Made by a program: the position numbers and the translations under genes. The notes under the pieces were generated by a model. That model had not been told where the DNA came from, did no database searches, and worked only from the letters and a program-made list of their open reading frames with translations. This document shows positions 44,364 to 58,033 of a stretch of 64,000 nucleotides of DNA, piece after piece. The DNA is from Zelopaecilomyces penicillatus (lineage: Eukaryota; Ascomycota; Sordariomycetes; Hypocreales; Pseudodiploosporaceae): the NCBI GenBank assembly GCA_005765155.1, contig VCCP01000002.1:744001-808000 (forward strand). Reading direction: 5' to 3'. Position 1 is the first letter of the stretch; each line of letters begins with the position of its first letter.

Positions 44364-47269
44364 ACAGTACGGGATGCCTGTACAAAATGCCTCTCCTGCA
44401 GGCAGGTGCTCCGTAGTCCGCCCGTGTGGTCCCTACAGGCAGTAAGTCGCATGGCCGAGGACACACACCTTTCTTAGATCCAGATGTATGGTAGCGTCGC
44501 ACGCTCTGTCGCAGGACAGCGCGGAACTGGTTCCAACCTCGATAGCCCGTGGCGCATGTATCATGTCATGATGGCCTGGCTATATTTGCTGTTGTTGAAG
44601 AGGCTGGGGCGCACGCCATCCGCGACATGGCGCAGGGCTCGGTAGTACCGGATTACTGCCGCGTTGTCCGAAGCACGGGGTAGACGCTCGTTCGAAGTTT
44701 ACAGCCATGACCACAGAGATTGATGATGGTATAGTATTGGATAGGTAGATAGTAAAAGGAAACTTGCGTAGTAAACTCTCTGTGATGACGGAGAACAAAC
44801 CGTCAGTTCCACTGGGCATTGATGCATCATTTGAGCCTCACAGCCACGACGGGCAACCTAGACTTGCTAGGCTCGAAAGGGCGCCTGTTTGAACTACTCC
44901 TACTAGGCAGTTGTGGTGGACACGACATGCAATCGATGTTGTGCAGGATCCACGAGTCAAGCGGGACCTGGTGCGATGCGGCAACAACGATGTGGGAACC
45001 TCTGTTGTCAACTGCAATCTGTAAATCTGGTTTGATAGCAGCCATCTGTAGGTGTATCTGGGCAGGCAGCTAGTACTGCGTGGAGTACATGGCAAGAGTA
45101 AGACATGCAAGGCAGGAGCACCGCATTGTCCCATCCCATCAGTAGTTCCTTCTGCTGTAATGACGACTCCAACTGATGCTGAGCTTTTCATCCGATTTCT
45201 CTCGTTGTTCTGTTCCGCATAGACCCCGAATCCGCTCTTCCTTTTTAGCAGTACGAGTGATTAAGCAACCTCAAGCTATGTCTCATTGTACAGTGTGCGC
45301 TTTACCCAGCACCACATTGCACCTTGTCCACAGTTGTTCTTGCCGGAGCCAGCAATGGAAAACGAGTCGCCTGAAACGCACGCGATATAGTAAAGTTACG
45401 CGTCGATACTATTCGAGAAAGTCTGAGAAAAAAACGTGCCTGGCTCATGTCGTCGTCACCGCCCAATGACAATCAAAGGTGGTTGCAGCCGATGGCGAAT
45501 CCACAAAGGCAGATCTCAAGTGGACCCATACCACCTTGGACCAGACCTACCAGGGCCCTGGCGACACCCCCATCCACGCAGTTCAGTAGAAGGGAATAAT
45601 GGGGAACCAAGAGCTTCGATGTGCAATCCAGAAGCTCTGGATCCCAAATACAGTGGAGTCCTCCCGCGAGGCACGCAGACTTAAAGACTCCATTGACTCC
45701 ATTCTGAACAGCATCCGTCGTTGATGCAGCTGTCGTCCACACTAGCTTCCCAAGCTTCCTAAACTTCCCTACTTTGAGCGGACACATTTTTGTTTTTAGG
45801 CATGGACATTGGAATCGGCCAACAATAGGATAAAAGTACAGTGTTTGGAAGACAGCATCAAAGTCCGATGAAGATGCTCAGGGCGGCAATGTTCCGACGG
45901 TCATGGCTGCAATCGGCGTTTCTGTCGGACAATGCCCGAAAACACGCTGAGGACACTCGGCCGTCATTTGCGCACAATATCCGCCGACATGACCCTGGTT
46001 TGCTTGGCCTGCCAGTGTGCGAATGAGAGTCCCCGTGCTACCATTGCAAGGGGGTTCACTTTTACCCGAGATGGCTGTGCACAGTCCTACCGCTGCTCAT
46101 ATGTTACTGTACGTTCCGACGCGCCAAGCTAGATGTCTGCTATACATGTTTCGTGTGCATATCGACACGCCTGGCAAGCCTAGCCCATGCATGATAGCGG
46201 TGATTGCCGAGGACCAATACCCCGGGAAGAAGGAGGGTTGAAAACACAAGGGAGTACGACTTTTAAACACCTTCCGGGAAAAAATCGACGAGAGCTTTTT
46301 AGAAAAAAAATTGCAACGCAGTAGCCTCAAAAGACCATCTCAACCAATTTGAGATCTGAAAGGCCATCTGCTTCCCGTAGATGTACGCCTACCAATATGC
46401 GGGCCCTGCTCAACCCTGCCCATACGCACGGTCCACACATAATCGAAGCTGGAAGCCGAGGCACAATTACATCATGGGCGACCGTCCTGCCACTTCTGGA
46501 TCCGAGCTTTTTCCGAAGCAGGGATCCCGTCATCGCGCCTCACCGCCTGACTTGCAGACTTTTCCTATCGTGCACTGTACAAAGTGATTCCTGGTAGATA
46601 TCGTCCTCTCACCCGCCACCATCGATGGCGCGCGAGTCAATATTGGCACACACATATTAATAGCCTGGCGAGGGCGGCTGTGGCACTGACAGTTGTGTCA
46701 GAGAGAGAATAGCTGACAAATTCGGGCAATTTTGTTTTGCTTCTCGAAGCGACTTCCACACCAAGACGAAACAGGAAATTCATATCCGCTTGGAAACTGG
46801 CTATGGGCATAACATGCAATCAGTGTTATGTGTATACCTAGCTGTCAACACCACACTCATCCTGCACGTGTGGACACTTCGACTGTAGCCTATTTTCGCT
46901 CTCCCCGTGGAAAAGGATGGTTATGATTCCACGGGCAGTCGGACCTTGAGCAGACAACCAGCGACTAGGTAGTCGTAGGTCACCGCTACCTGGCTTCAAA
47001 TGCTCTAATCCTAGAACAGGTGAGCGGCACGTATCAATCTAGACTAACGCTGTGCAGACAAGGTTGGTACATTGTACTAGTTTCACTCAAGCCGAACACA
47101 CCCACCCTGGACCGTCGGCATGAATGATACGCTCGCTCGAACCCTCTTTTCCTTCCATTCCTTTAGTTTCCCTCCTTGACAATGCTCGCTCTAGAAGACC
47201 CCCTGTCGAAGGCGACATCGGAACTACTAGAAACGGTATGCCGGTTCTACAATGTACATGCTGTGAGCT

Positions 47270-47344
47270 AGTATTATTACTAGTATTCTACATATGGGCA
47301 CTGTCTATGTTGTTATGTACTAATTACTGTACTAATTACTGTAC
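47270..47344. repeat. CTAGTA palindrome and 12-base tandem repeat
   Basis: Arms CTAGTA and TACTAG separated by TTAT lie near 47270-47285. At 47317-47344 the unit GTACTAATTACT occurs twice in tandem plus a partial third GTAC. Confidence 0.8.
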
Positions 47345-50300
47345 AAACAGCGACGTGTGCACACCAGTACTTCCTGTTCTCTGTTGATTTTGTCTTGTCC
47401 CTTTCATTTCGATTGATTTCAGGAGGGATCATGAATTTTGCTCCGCAGTAGTGCATGATCGGATGGTGGTGGAGGTTCGTTGGGGGTGGCGCCTCACTCC
47501 CCCATTGCCGACCAATTTCCAGCAGCCTGGCAGCCGGCCACATCAGAATGGATGAATGAACACTGGTACTGTGTAACGTCCGGCAAGGACCACAATTTCG
47601 CAAGCCCGTGCCGGTGACCTCTAGACAAGCGTTCATTGATATGAAGCGGGACTCGCGGTGTCTGAGGTGGAGAGCCATCCTTCAACTACCGCACCGGGTT
47701 CTCACTCCATCGGCCCCGTCGTTATGCATTACCGTGTCCGATGTTGAAGGGAGCCAAACGGCATTGCCCCGGGGCCGTTATGATACTTATCGTCGGGCAT
47801 CATTAATCAGGATGAGCAACTGGGAGAACATGCGCCCGTATGTTTACTATGCGCAGCTCCCCTCGTTCGGCCGTCAAAGCCTAACCGCCCTCTGCCAGCC
47901 CGAGGCTCTACTGATTCACGCCAGTATACATGGCCTACAGTGCGTTGGCATCGTATTTGCACGAGTCATTTCTTTCTTGTTACTGATATGTCGCCATCAT
48001 AGCGACGTCGGACAAATTCGGGCTTTGCTGCGGTCGGCCTATTCGTACACAGCGGCAAGAACGACTCTAGCGCCAAGCTATGAAGCATTACCGAGATTCT
48101 CTGCCGTATAGGAAGGCTGGTGTGGCATTGGGTACAACGTCAGAAAGTGTACGGAGTTCTTCAAACAAACAGATCACACATGGATGCACATATGGCCGAT
48201 GTCCACGCCTCATCAGCAAGAGCTTGGCGTCGCAGCATGAGCATTTTGGGACACCGATGGGCGCCTCTATCTGCGACAGGAACTGGAAGAGGCTAGCGTG
48301 TGTCTACATTCATGGCAGACGTTTGAGCGCGACGCACTGTAGGTATTGCTGGTGACAAACCCCATTTTCTTATTACAAAAGTGTTTCTCACGATGATTAT
48401 ACTTCATCGCTTGCTGATTCTGTACGTCATTGTACTCAGATAAGTCTAATAAATAGCTCCGAGATTGCAGAGAGTGTCCATATTTTAGCGCGCGCACCAT
48501 TGCAAACCTCCACGTCTCCTCATTAGGTAAGAACTGTCAATGGCAATAACGGGTCAACCAGAGAGAAGCGGTGACGAGGGTTGGATGGTATCTATGACCA
48601 TTTGCTTCAAAACAGCTTGCAGAAACATCTAGACCCAGGCACAAGTATCCACACTGTCTAAGTAAAAATTGACAGCCACCCACCCACGTGGGTGTAACTT
48701 CGAATTGCAAAATTGCCAGAAATTTCGAGGCACATGCTGTGTTATCATATCACATCGCGCCAATACTGTTTCAATTGGAGTCATCTATGCCTTGCGAGGA
48801 TGCCCTATGTTTACAACGGTTGAACTTGTCGTTACTTAAAGATTATCTAACATCTTACAAGTAGCGCTGATGCTGATGACGGACAGATCGAGAAACATTC
48901 AACAAACCATTGTGGACGTTTGTCATCATAAAAAGGAGGGAGGGTGTTGTGCTGTGGTGTGTCTGCGTTGATCCCACCCTCCTTCTAAACCTGTGTTGGT
49001 ACTTCAGACGTGAGCACACAGGTGAAGACAGTACATACCTAAGGTACTTACCCACCTAGGTACTTACACGGTAGATACTTATGGTGCTCGGGTCGATACA
49101 CACCACCACCACTTCCGAGCGCCGCACACGGAACAATGTGCACTTTTGCATTTGCCTTTTCTGACCATTTTTTTTTCAGTCACCAAATAACCATTGGTGT
49201 CAGATAAAGTCGGGGAATATATTTACGAAACCAGATCCGCGAACCGAGAGTGTAAGCAGGCATGTTGGTGATTCTCGGCTACCATGTACGTCTACATTAC
49301 GACCGTGTCACCTGCATGCCAACTTGTTGCTATCAGGCGCTGGAAGGCTGGCTGGGTTCCCGAGACCGTCCAGGCCATTTTGCCGACGGAACGGAATTCC
49401 GGTGACCTCAATCAGGCGCCTACAGGTGTAGTAGTTTTCGACTCGGGTATCCCTGTACCGCGTACAAAGGTTTTGTCGATTCTACCTACTTAGCATGCTC
49501 AACCTTGCCAGGAGATGGCATTTTCACATCTCGGCCAACGTTTGATCACCCAAAGTCGGCGTAGGTTTACAGGTGGTAAGGGGGGGCGACAGTGGACCTA
49601 CTAGGTCGTAGCAGTTACATTTTCTCTGTCATTGACGAGGGATTGATGAGGGATAGCACTTGTCATTGGGCACGCAGCTGAGGTTCCAAAAGCACGTCAG
49701 CCCGCAGTACAGTACTCGTTGGGACCCCCTGTCAGCCAGGAATTGTACAGGCTGGCACCTAGCTTGGGGGAACCGCCAAAATGAGAATTGGCATACTACT
49801 CGTGCCACGGAGAAGACCGTTGGGACAAGGAGCTTGGCTTGGACTATTTGTATGGTTTCTCCCAGGACGAACCCATCACCGACGGTTGCTGTCCAGGCCA
49901 GCTAGCCAAGGGATGTCCGGGAGTAGAACTACGTAAGTACTTGCACGGAAAGGACCATGGTTGAAAACGGTGGGCTGATTGCCAGGAGGTAGTTACGTCT
50001 GATTATCTGGTCGCCACCGGGGGTTCGCGGCATCGCCGGGACAGCCAAATGTGAACGAACAGATTGGTATGTCGTACGCAGAGATGGATGTCCGAGTCTG
50101 TACTACTAACGATACTTACGTACCTCGTACGAGATATTGGTCCTTTTTTCGTATCGGCATGCTACTCTCTTGCTATATTGAGCACTGTGTTGATGATAGG
50201 TCCTCGGAGGCGATGATATAATGGCAAAAGCGAAGGTAAGGGGAGTGAGTTGAGTGATAGCCGATGAGAAGCAGGTCTGGACATGCACGTATTAATTGCG

Positions 50301-53300
50301 TTCTTTTTCTGTTAATGATGCACATCAAATAATTGACTATTCGTTTGTCTGTTTCCCTGCTCGCCCGCTTGCTGTGGGAGTTTGCCCTTCTCATTGTTTT
50401 TGTTTTGTTCTCAATTGGCAACAGAGCTATTGTTGGCGTCCGTCGTTCCAACCACCCCCAGCCAGTCGGATGTACAGGAGTCGCTGCAGTTCTGCCAAAA
50501 AGGTCTCAGATTGCAACCCCCACGCAGTGACAAGACGATGCCACATTACGATGACCAGGCTCAGGGATGATTTCCCAAGTACACACTACAACGTGGGTAG
50601 AACACGGTACGGTACTGGTAAGGGGGGCGTTCATCCAATATTATTGAGCAGCTCTGGGGGTCGCACGCGCTGGGGTAACAGATTCGCACGTACACTCAAC
50701 ACCAGAGCGAACACCTTGTCTACTGCCTATCCAGGTACGTATCTACAATACCTGTATAGTAGCACTGTACTATGTATGTACGGATGCATTGTACAGGTCG
50801 TTGTTGGCAGGTTTGCAGGACAGGGTAGGGCACGACATGGCGTGGCCTGGGCCTTGCGAAGGGAAAGGAAGGACAATGGGAAGGATTGCCCGTCAAGGTG
50901 CGGAAATATTACTGGAAATGGTATGACCCTTTGCGACACGTCAACATGAGTAGCAGCATGTCTAGTGTCACGAGGCCACTTGTGCCGCAAGGTATAATGA
51001 AAGGTCTGCAGATGGCTGCCAAGATATGGGGATTCCCTGTTGACGTTCGTGGACTTGAGCATGGCAACAGCTGTTGGCGCCGCTGACGGATAGGCAGGCT
51101 GGCAGACAGAAGAGGCGATGGGGAATATGTGTGTACATGAAAAATCTCCCATGTTCACATCCAGATCGAATGATGTATCCTTAGAGTCTGTCAAAAGATG
51201 GAAGCCCGGTAACCTTGACAGATATAGTCCGAACTTCTCACTTCTTCCTATGTACCTGCGCAATGAAACAATGTGTCTGTACTCAACCGAGATCGAAGCC
51301 AGCAGTTGGCAGTGCTGGTGTCAGAGCTGACCTTATTCACTAAGACACAGCTTGTGCACACTACGTGAACCCTACATGACGCTAGTGCGTGATAACTTGC
51401 TCGAGTCGTGGGCTAATTACTGACCTTTTTTTTTACTTCTCTCTTCCAAGGTGATGGACGGCCGTCCGACACCCGATGAAGAAGAAAAGAAAGCTGCGGC
51501 CCGGCCTGCTGATGCCCTGCAAACCGTGCTCTGTAGCTGTATCAGCGCTGTCGTGTCCAGCAGCCGAACTTCGAGCGGGCAAGAATTTCCTTGGCGCACC
51601 CTTCGCTTTTGCTGAACCCGCATTTGGCCGGCTCAATGTTGGGGGTGTGTGTGTATTTGCGCCTGTGTATGTACGTGTATCTGTCTGTGTGTTGGCGTGG
51701 TGCACCTCTATGCCTACTTGTTCACTCAGGCATAACACATCTTAGCTTTAGCTCGTCGGTAGTAGCTGATCTTGGTTTTCTTGGATTATAGCGGCATGGC
51801 TATGGTTGAAATCATATGCACATTCGATGGAGCGCTTGCTGTCAAATTCTGCTGCCAGGTTTGAAGATTGGGTACGTGGTAGTAGCAATTGTTCGTTCTA
51901 CTGCCGGGGGAGGGGGGGTGGGAGACACAGAGAGAGGAAAGACGCCTGTTGCCGAATGTACGTACATACCCTTGGGCGGTTGGGCAACAACATTTTGTGA
52001 TGCGATATTATCGTGTGTAGGGTTTATCTTTATACTGGTGTTGACTGGAACATTTCTGTCAACATGTACGGTAAGCCGTGCCAGCCGCCAGAAGCGGCCC
52101 AGGCGCGATACTGTGTCAGAATAGGCCGGTGCATGTGAATGCAGCAAAGACACGTGCCGCAGGTGGTCAGAGAGATACTTGCTCGGCAGTATTATTTGGG
52201 AGACGGTGTTGTTGAACATGTCATGACGGTATGCGTTGGCATCCCGGCGATCCAGTGATGCCCGACTATGTGCCTTGCTTGGTGATATTGAGCAAAATCG
52301 CACTGGGGTATCGCTTTTGCTGCCCAGGGTTCCCGCCAAAGGCTGAGCCGCCAGCGTTCTAGGCTGTTCAGCTAGATATTGAACACGTTCAAGTAGTTGA
52401 GATTTTAGGGTTCTTCTTGAAGTTACTTGGTGGTGGCGATTATCTTATGCGCCAGACAGACACAATTTGCGTATCCACACTACAAGCACTACACCATCCC
52501 ACTTGTTGCTTTCTTTTTGGGGACGCGTCTGGCCTGGCCCATGATATCCACCCGATGTAAGGTGTTGCTTGCTCCGTGCTATTGGGTATTGAATTCGCAA
52601 GAGCCGCAATGCGTGGCAGAGACTCGACGGCTCGCCCCGTTTTTGGCGTCAAGCCTCTTTTCTATCCTCCCTCGCCCAGATGCGATGCTCTTGTGGGTCT
52701 TGTGGATTATGTTTCTCGAGCGATAATAGCTGAAATGAGATGGTTGGGGAAGGTTTGTTTTCGCACATGTCCCCGGACATACAGCTGTGTGCTCCTAGCT
52801 GATCATTAAGCTCGTGGCGAATGGCAACTGCTGCTACGAATAGAGGTGCGTGTGGTTTGATTATTGATGGCTCGTACGTCGTAAGTATACCCTATATTGC
52901 ATCATGTACGTAGTATGTTCTGCTGCTTTATCAGGGATGTGTTGGGCGTGGGCACAGCCCTTGGTGGTTTGCCCAACAACGACCGCTTCTTTCCTTGCTA
53001 GCTCTCTCGCTTGATGATCATTTCTAATTACACGTTCTGTTATCAGTTAGTCCTGATGCCTGCACAACAAAAGTTCGGTTTGCGGGCAAAAGTAGATGCA
53101 TTAACACTGTTTTAGTACACATGTGTAGCGTCCGAAAATCAAATAAAATCAAACTACTTAGCAGGAAAACAAGCAGGACACCTGTTTCAAATTCCGGCCC
53201 CCCGAGCCGTATGCCGTGCGAATGCGGGTTTGCCGGCCCGGGTGTGTATTTTTTTCTTTTCCTTTGTTTTTCTTGGGCCGATATGCAAAAAGCCAAAAGT

Positions 53301-53689
53301 CATGCGCCGCCGCACGTATGTACGTTGTATGTACGCTGTATGTACGGGCCCGTGTACCAGCTGCCTCTGATAGGCCTGCTGTCAAAGGGGAACGGCCTGC
53401 ATTGTTTGCTTGACCGCACACACCCCTGCCTAGTCACCTCTGGCATAAGCGTGTTGTGTTGGTGCATGGTGAAAGTGGTGGTTGGAGTAGGTGTAGTGGT
53501 GGCCGTTGATGATGTGAGAAAAAAAAAATCAATTCATCACGAGGCCACATTGGCTTCCGCATTTGGGCAGGACGGGCTCTCTGACAGGCTCCTCTGTCAG
53601 GGTCTCCTTCCGTCCATTCTCGGCATCGACTGTCTCCCAACCTCTGCCATTGTCAACTGGCAGCCACATAATTATCATTTTCTCAGCAT

Positions 53690-53713
53690 CGCAGCATCGC
53701 AGCATCGCAACTT
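53690..53713. repeat. CAGCATCG octamer tandem repeat
   Basis: Three copies of an 8-base unit (GCATCGCA). Confidence 0.8.
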
Positions 53714-56254
53714 CGAGTGCGTTCCACGAGTAGGCGCTGCGTGCACACACTTTTACACGATGCAAAACGATTGTCGTCCGAGTTGAAATCTCCGCGTATG
53801 CCAGCCAACCAGAGTCACAGCGCCATACCTGTAGGTACATGGGATGGAAACCCCATGTATTTCAAAGTCGGGTTCACGGATTGATTTTTATCGTTCTTCT
53901 CTATTATCCAGACTCTCGGGTCATATATAGGTCTTATGCAGACCACACTCTCCAACTCTTGCTGCTGTAGTGGAAATCCACTTGTTTTCAAGCGAATGAT
54001 GACGGCTTTTTGTATTGCAGGCCTGTTACGCTCTATATATGTGCTTTTGTATAACGAGCTTGACGACAACTTGAGGACCACTGGCAGCCACGGCTTATCA
54101 CTTTCTCCAACAGATTTGTGTGACATCAGTTTTGACATCCTACAATTAGTATTGGCAGAGCTCCAGTGAGTATCCGCATTTACTCTGTTCTGGAACCTGG
54201 AGAATGGATATCCACATACGTCTCGGCTGTTGTGGGATATCTATTTTTGACAGTTTGACGGCCCCAATTTTCACCCCCAGCAAATAAGATTTGAACTGCA
54301 GCACTGCTTTAATAATGCTGGACCGGGAAATATCTACTACATGCCTACTTAGCAATCCCAGGGTGGCTTCAAGAAGTAGCATCCCTTTGTTGCCTTGGAC
54401 TAAGCACACTTTTTTTGTGAGCCATGATAGACCACCCTGATACAGGACTGCACAAGAAGTTTTGTCCCTGACAGAGTTTCTACCCCTGGAAGACGAGGAA
54501 GCTAGTTCATTCCTCGATACGTGTTCTGTTATTGTTTGCTCCCAACTAACCATAACGTAGCCGCTTGCATTTAGTTAACGTGGATGAATCCTGAATGTCT
54601 TCCCTTTAGCCTTGGATGATTCTAATTACCAGAATCTGCGTATCGGCTAATGTCAAACGGTGTACAATAGGGCTATCGAAAATGTCGTACGAAACTTTTT
54701 CGATTATTTCAACCCTTCACGCGCTGCATGGAATCATGGTCTCTCAACAGCCACGCGTTCCAAAAGCTACGAAACCGGTTTATGAACTATCAATTCAGAT
54801 GTGAATCTGTGTTGATTTTAATGACATTCGATGGGACCACCTTGCCATGTTATTCTGCCAACTTCCTTATTTGGCCTAATTGGTACCGTACCCATAGCAA
54901 TAATTGCGAAATTCTAGATTGAACTGTCTCTGCGTTTGTGATGTTGGGTGTACATTTGAACCAATTGCAAGACTCGAATCTCGAATGTAGGTTTCAACGG
55001 AACTTGAAAGAAACGATATTGAGAAACCAGAGAGGGCCTGAACTCTTAGGAAAACCCAGTGCTTCCACGTGAATCATAACTACAGCTGATTACCATACTT
55101 TCGTGTATGCGAACTTTATGCCAAGAAGTACCATCGGTTAATATTTCGTCCTGGGTCAAAACGACAGTCTCTGTGGGAAAGACATAGCTCTTGGGTTAGG
55201 GAGCTTCCCCCGCTTGTTGGTAATGGCAATCGACAGCAGTTGACGGGGAAATTCTCTATGATGTTATTATCATGATAATGTGGTCGATAAGTTGAGGTTT
55301 GCATGCTTCCGCTCATGATAACCCTTCTATCAACATTCCCCTTGCACTACTACTTTCTTAATGCTTTAAATGATAGTTAGTCGGCGCAGGATGTGGTATA
55401 ATAACTAATCCTTACAAAACAGTCTATTTTCTTGTTGCGAAAAAGCTTAGCCAGGAAACGCACACTGACTAGCTCCGTGTTTAATTAGCTCTATCCATGG
55501 ATATACGACGCGTCCTAAAAAGAGCATTCTTCGCATGACTTAGTAATTCCTGCTTACTTGGATCTTTAAAGAAAGATATTCAAATGCGATTTCTTCGAGA
55601 CTGGTAATATCTTAAGGTTATTTGAGGTTATAATGAGAGTGATAACGATTGCTGGGACTCAAATACTAGACAGAATAGATCTGTACATATCTGGAGCTTG
55701 ACATGAAGCTTCTCAAAACCAGCAATACAACAAGTGGTTAACAGCATAAGAATGGGTAGTAGAAATCGAACAAAGGGTTTTCAAGAAAAAACCAACCTAA
55801 TTATGGTAGCTTGTTTGCTCTTCTCTCTCTCTTTTTTTTTGCGTAATATTTGGTAATGACATTTGTGTATTTCGCAAAACATGAAGTCGGTAAAGTGGCA
55901 TCACAGGGTCTGGAACACCGCCAGCCTGGTAATATAAACAGAAATGGAACAGATTTTCGATAATTATTCAAACAAGCCTTAGATGGACTTTATTTAGCAA
56001 GAGCCAATTTTGTCCATGCATAGTTGGATCAAGTGGTTAAATTTATTGTCTGTACCTCCATTCAGGTGATTCTACTCTAGGTGTGCTGACTAAGGCATTT
56101 TTTCTTGACAATAAGCTGCCTTTCAGCTACCCAATCAAATATCATCATTTCTGGTGCTGGTCGCATCCCCAAATTTTGTGTTGTCCCTGGGAAGCAACAC
56201 ATTTCGAAGCTCCTCGCCAGTGCCATCAAATCCAGACCAATACAGTTAATTGCA

Positions 56255-57109
56255 ATGGCAGGCACCAATGCGCTGAGGGCCGCTCCAGGCTGTGTCTCAA
56301 GACTCAATTCAGCTCTCTTGAAACCCTCTTCTTTTGCTCCAGCTTCAATGCGAGCAACAGCAGCAACCGCTGGCTTCTCGACGACAACACCACAATGCCA
56401 ACGGAAGACCAAGGACAGCAATAAGAAGCGAGGCGTCAGCAGCCTGTATCGATCAGGCCCTCGGGAACCATTATCAATGTCCAATATTCCCCTGCCGAAA
56501 CCACGCGAGTTTAAGCCCAAGGTGCAGGTGGACGAGAACCACGGGCTCTGGGGATTTTTCCCCGAGCCAGGGAAGCTGGTGATGACGCCCAAGGAGACAG
56601 AGGAGCACGGGCGCGCCTGGACAGTTGAGGAACTCCGTAAAAAGTCATGGGAAGATCTACATGCTCTCTGGTGGACTTGCTGCAAAGAGAGGAACATGCT
56701 GGCCACGGCAAAGGTAGAGTTGGCACGGGGGAAACTTGGCTTTGGCGACCGCGAGCTCGATACACGGGATGAGGAGGTAATGATTTCTCTACTGAACTCT
56801 AATTCGCCATTTATGGAGTGTATATTGACTGGATATACGTTTTAGGTCATGAAGACGATGAGAGCCATCAAGCACACCTTGACAGAACGATTTTACACCT
56901 GGGAGGATGCCGTGGAAGTCGCAAAATCAGACCCAGAGCTTAACTTAGAGGGGGGAGAGGGCCAAGTATATACACCGTCTACATACGAGGAGGAGATGGC
57001 GCCCGAAGAAAGTTGGGAAGAACCTGCAAAGTCGGCTGCCACATCTACTTCAGAAGTCGCGAGATCTGAGGGGGAGAATGCTAAGATGGAAAAGGAACCT
57101 GTTCGGTGA
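56255..57109 (+). CDS. Mitochondrial large-subunit ribosomal protein uL29m (MRPL47/MRPL4)
   Basis: Two exons: 56255-56776 and 56846-57109, giving 261 residues. uL29m is part of the mitochondrial 54S subunit near the exit tunnel. The start MAGTNALRAAPG begins an Ala/Ser/Arg-rich mitochondrial presequence of about 45 residues; an in-frame ATG at 56105 upstream would precede it and is less likely. The conserved block is LWGFFPEPGKLVMTPKETE, then GRAWTVEELRKKSWEDLHALWW and CCKERNMLAT, the L29 helix pair. The second exon gives VMKTMRAIKHTLTERFYTWEDA, also typical. The C-terminal tail after ~220 is Glu/Ser-rich and poorly conserved in general. It lies at the right border of the 15-kb desert. Confidence 0.9.
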
Positions 57110-58033
57110 GCGGTGGGGAGAATGAGAAAAAGACAGGCTCTCAATTCCTCCCAGACGCTAGGTACTGTTCTGGTATCAAGCACGTAATGATTGTGCGTCG
57201 TGGCATAGCAGAGACGCTTGCCACATTGTAGGATCGGGACAGGGTGTACTATTACCTATACACGAAAAATGTTGAAGTTGGCGAATGATAACGTCGATGA
57301 ATTAGAGATTTTATGAAAAGCATGTTGGGGTCACGTACTCGCAGAGAAGTGATGCCTGTCGGACTTAGATTGTAGGCATGATGTCTCTAGAGCCAAGGTC
57401 TATAATGCATACATAGTATGTAATGTCATATGTCTACTTTGGGAGAGGATCAGGAAGACCTCAACTCTGGCGTATGTCGGCCATACTACATGCATCTATG
57501 CAGCAAGTTTCTCTGCAGGTAGCTCACGGCAATGATGATGGCTGACGACACGGCAGCATTGTTGAGTCTCCCGTCTCGACAGGTGAATGCCGCTTGTAGG
57601 CAGCCATGCATCAGATCGCGACGGCACTAGAGACGGAGACTATCGATAGGGGCAGTAGCAGTGCCTAGCACGACTAACAGACTACATGAAATAGGGGCAC
57701 GAGTAACCCCGTACATCACTAAAATAGTACCTAGAAGTAGCCTGTAGGTACCCAAAGGACATAAGGTATGGTAAGGTAGAGAGACAGCTTCTAAGTTAAG
57801 GTCAGGTACTAAAGGTTAGTAGAGGTAGGTCACCTACTAGGTGGAGAGAGAGGAGAGAGGCGGTCTCCGCACCTCACCGATGCTTCCCAAACCCCGCCAC
57901 TCTCAACCCCTCCAGAGCAGAACAAAAGCTGTCCTGCAACCACCTCACCGTCCCTTCTGCTTCTGCTGTTTTCCCTCTTCCGCCCTTTTGCTGTTTCCCA
58001 CCCGAAGACGACGACAACGACGCCACCTTCACC
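57110..58033. other. Intergenic between uL29m and GDI
   Basis: The middle is rich in TAGGTA/GGTAC/AGTACC motifs (57660-57840), a pattern shared with the deserts. The last ~150 bases are C/T-rich and look like the GDI leader. No gene seen. Confidence 0.55.

Larger units (their letters stand above)
41097..56254. other. Fifteen-kilobase gene desert between the C2H2 factor and uL29m
   Basis: No gene is supported. The longer open frames (42907-43428 minus, 47608-48111 plus, 50296-50949 plus, 50727-51263 minus, 51842-52339 minus, 53121-53786 plus) have no recognisable domain, overlap each other on both strands and show no splice-linked continuation. The first ~1.2 kb, strongly C/T-rich on the minus strand, is promoter and leader of the C2H2 gene. 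The rest is unique-looking sequence with microsatellites and many GTAC, CTAGG and TACCTAC motifs. From about 54 kb on it becomes AT-richer. Confidence 0.6.

Noticed and set aside
50296..50949. 217-codon open frame inside the large desert, with others at 47608-48111, 51842-52339 and 53121-53786
   Set aside because: No domain, signal peptide, membrane pattern or splice-linked partner; overlapping frames on the opposite strand are nearly as long; residue composition looks random.
54280..54300. Possible tRNA B-box-like sequence (GATTTGAAC on the plus strand)
   Set aside because: No matching A box, acceptor stem or anticodon arm at proper spacing.
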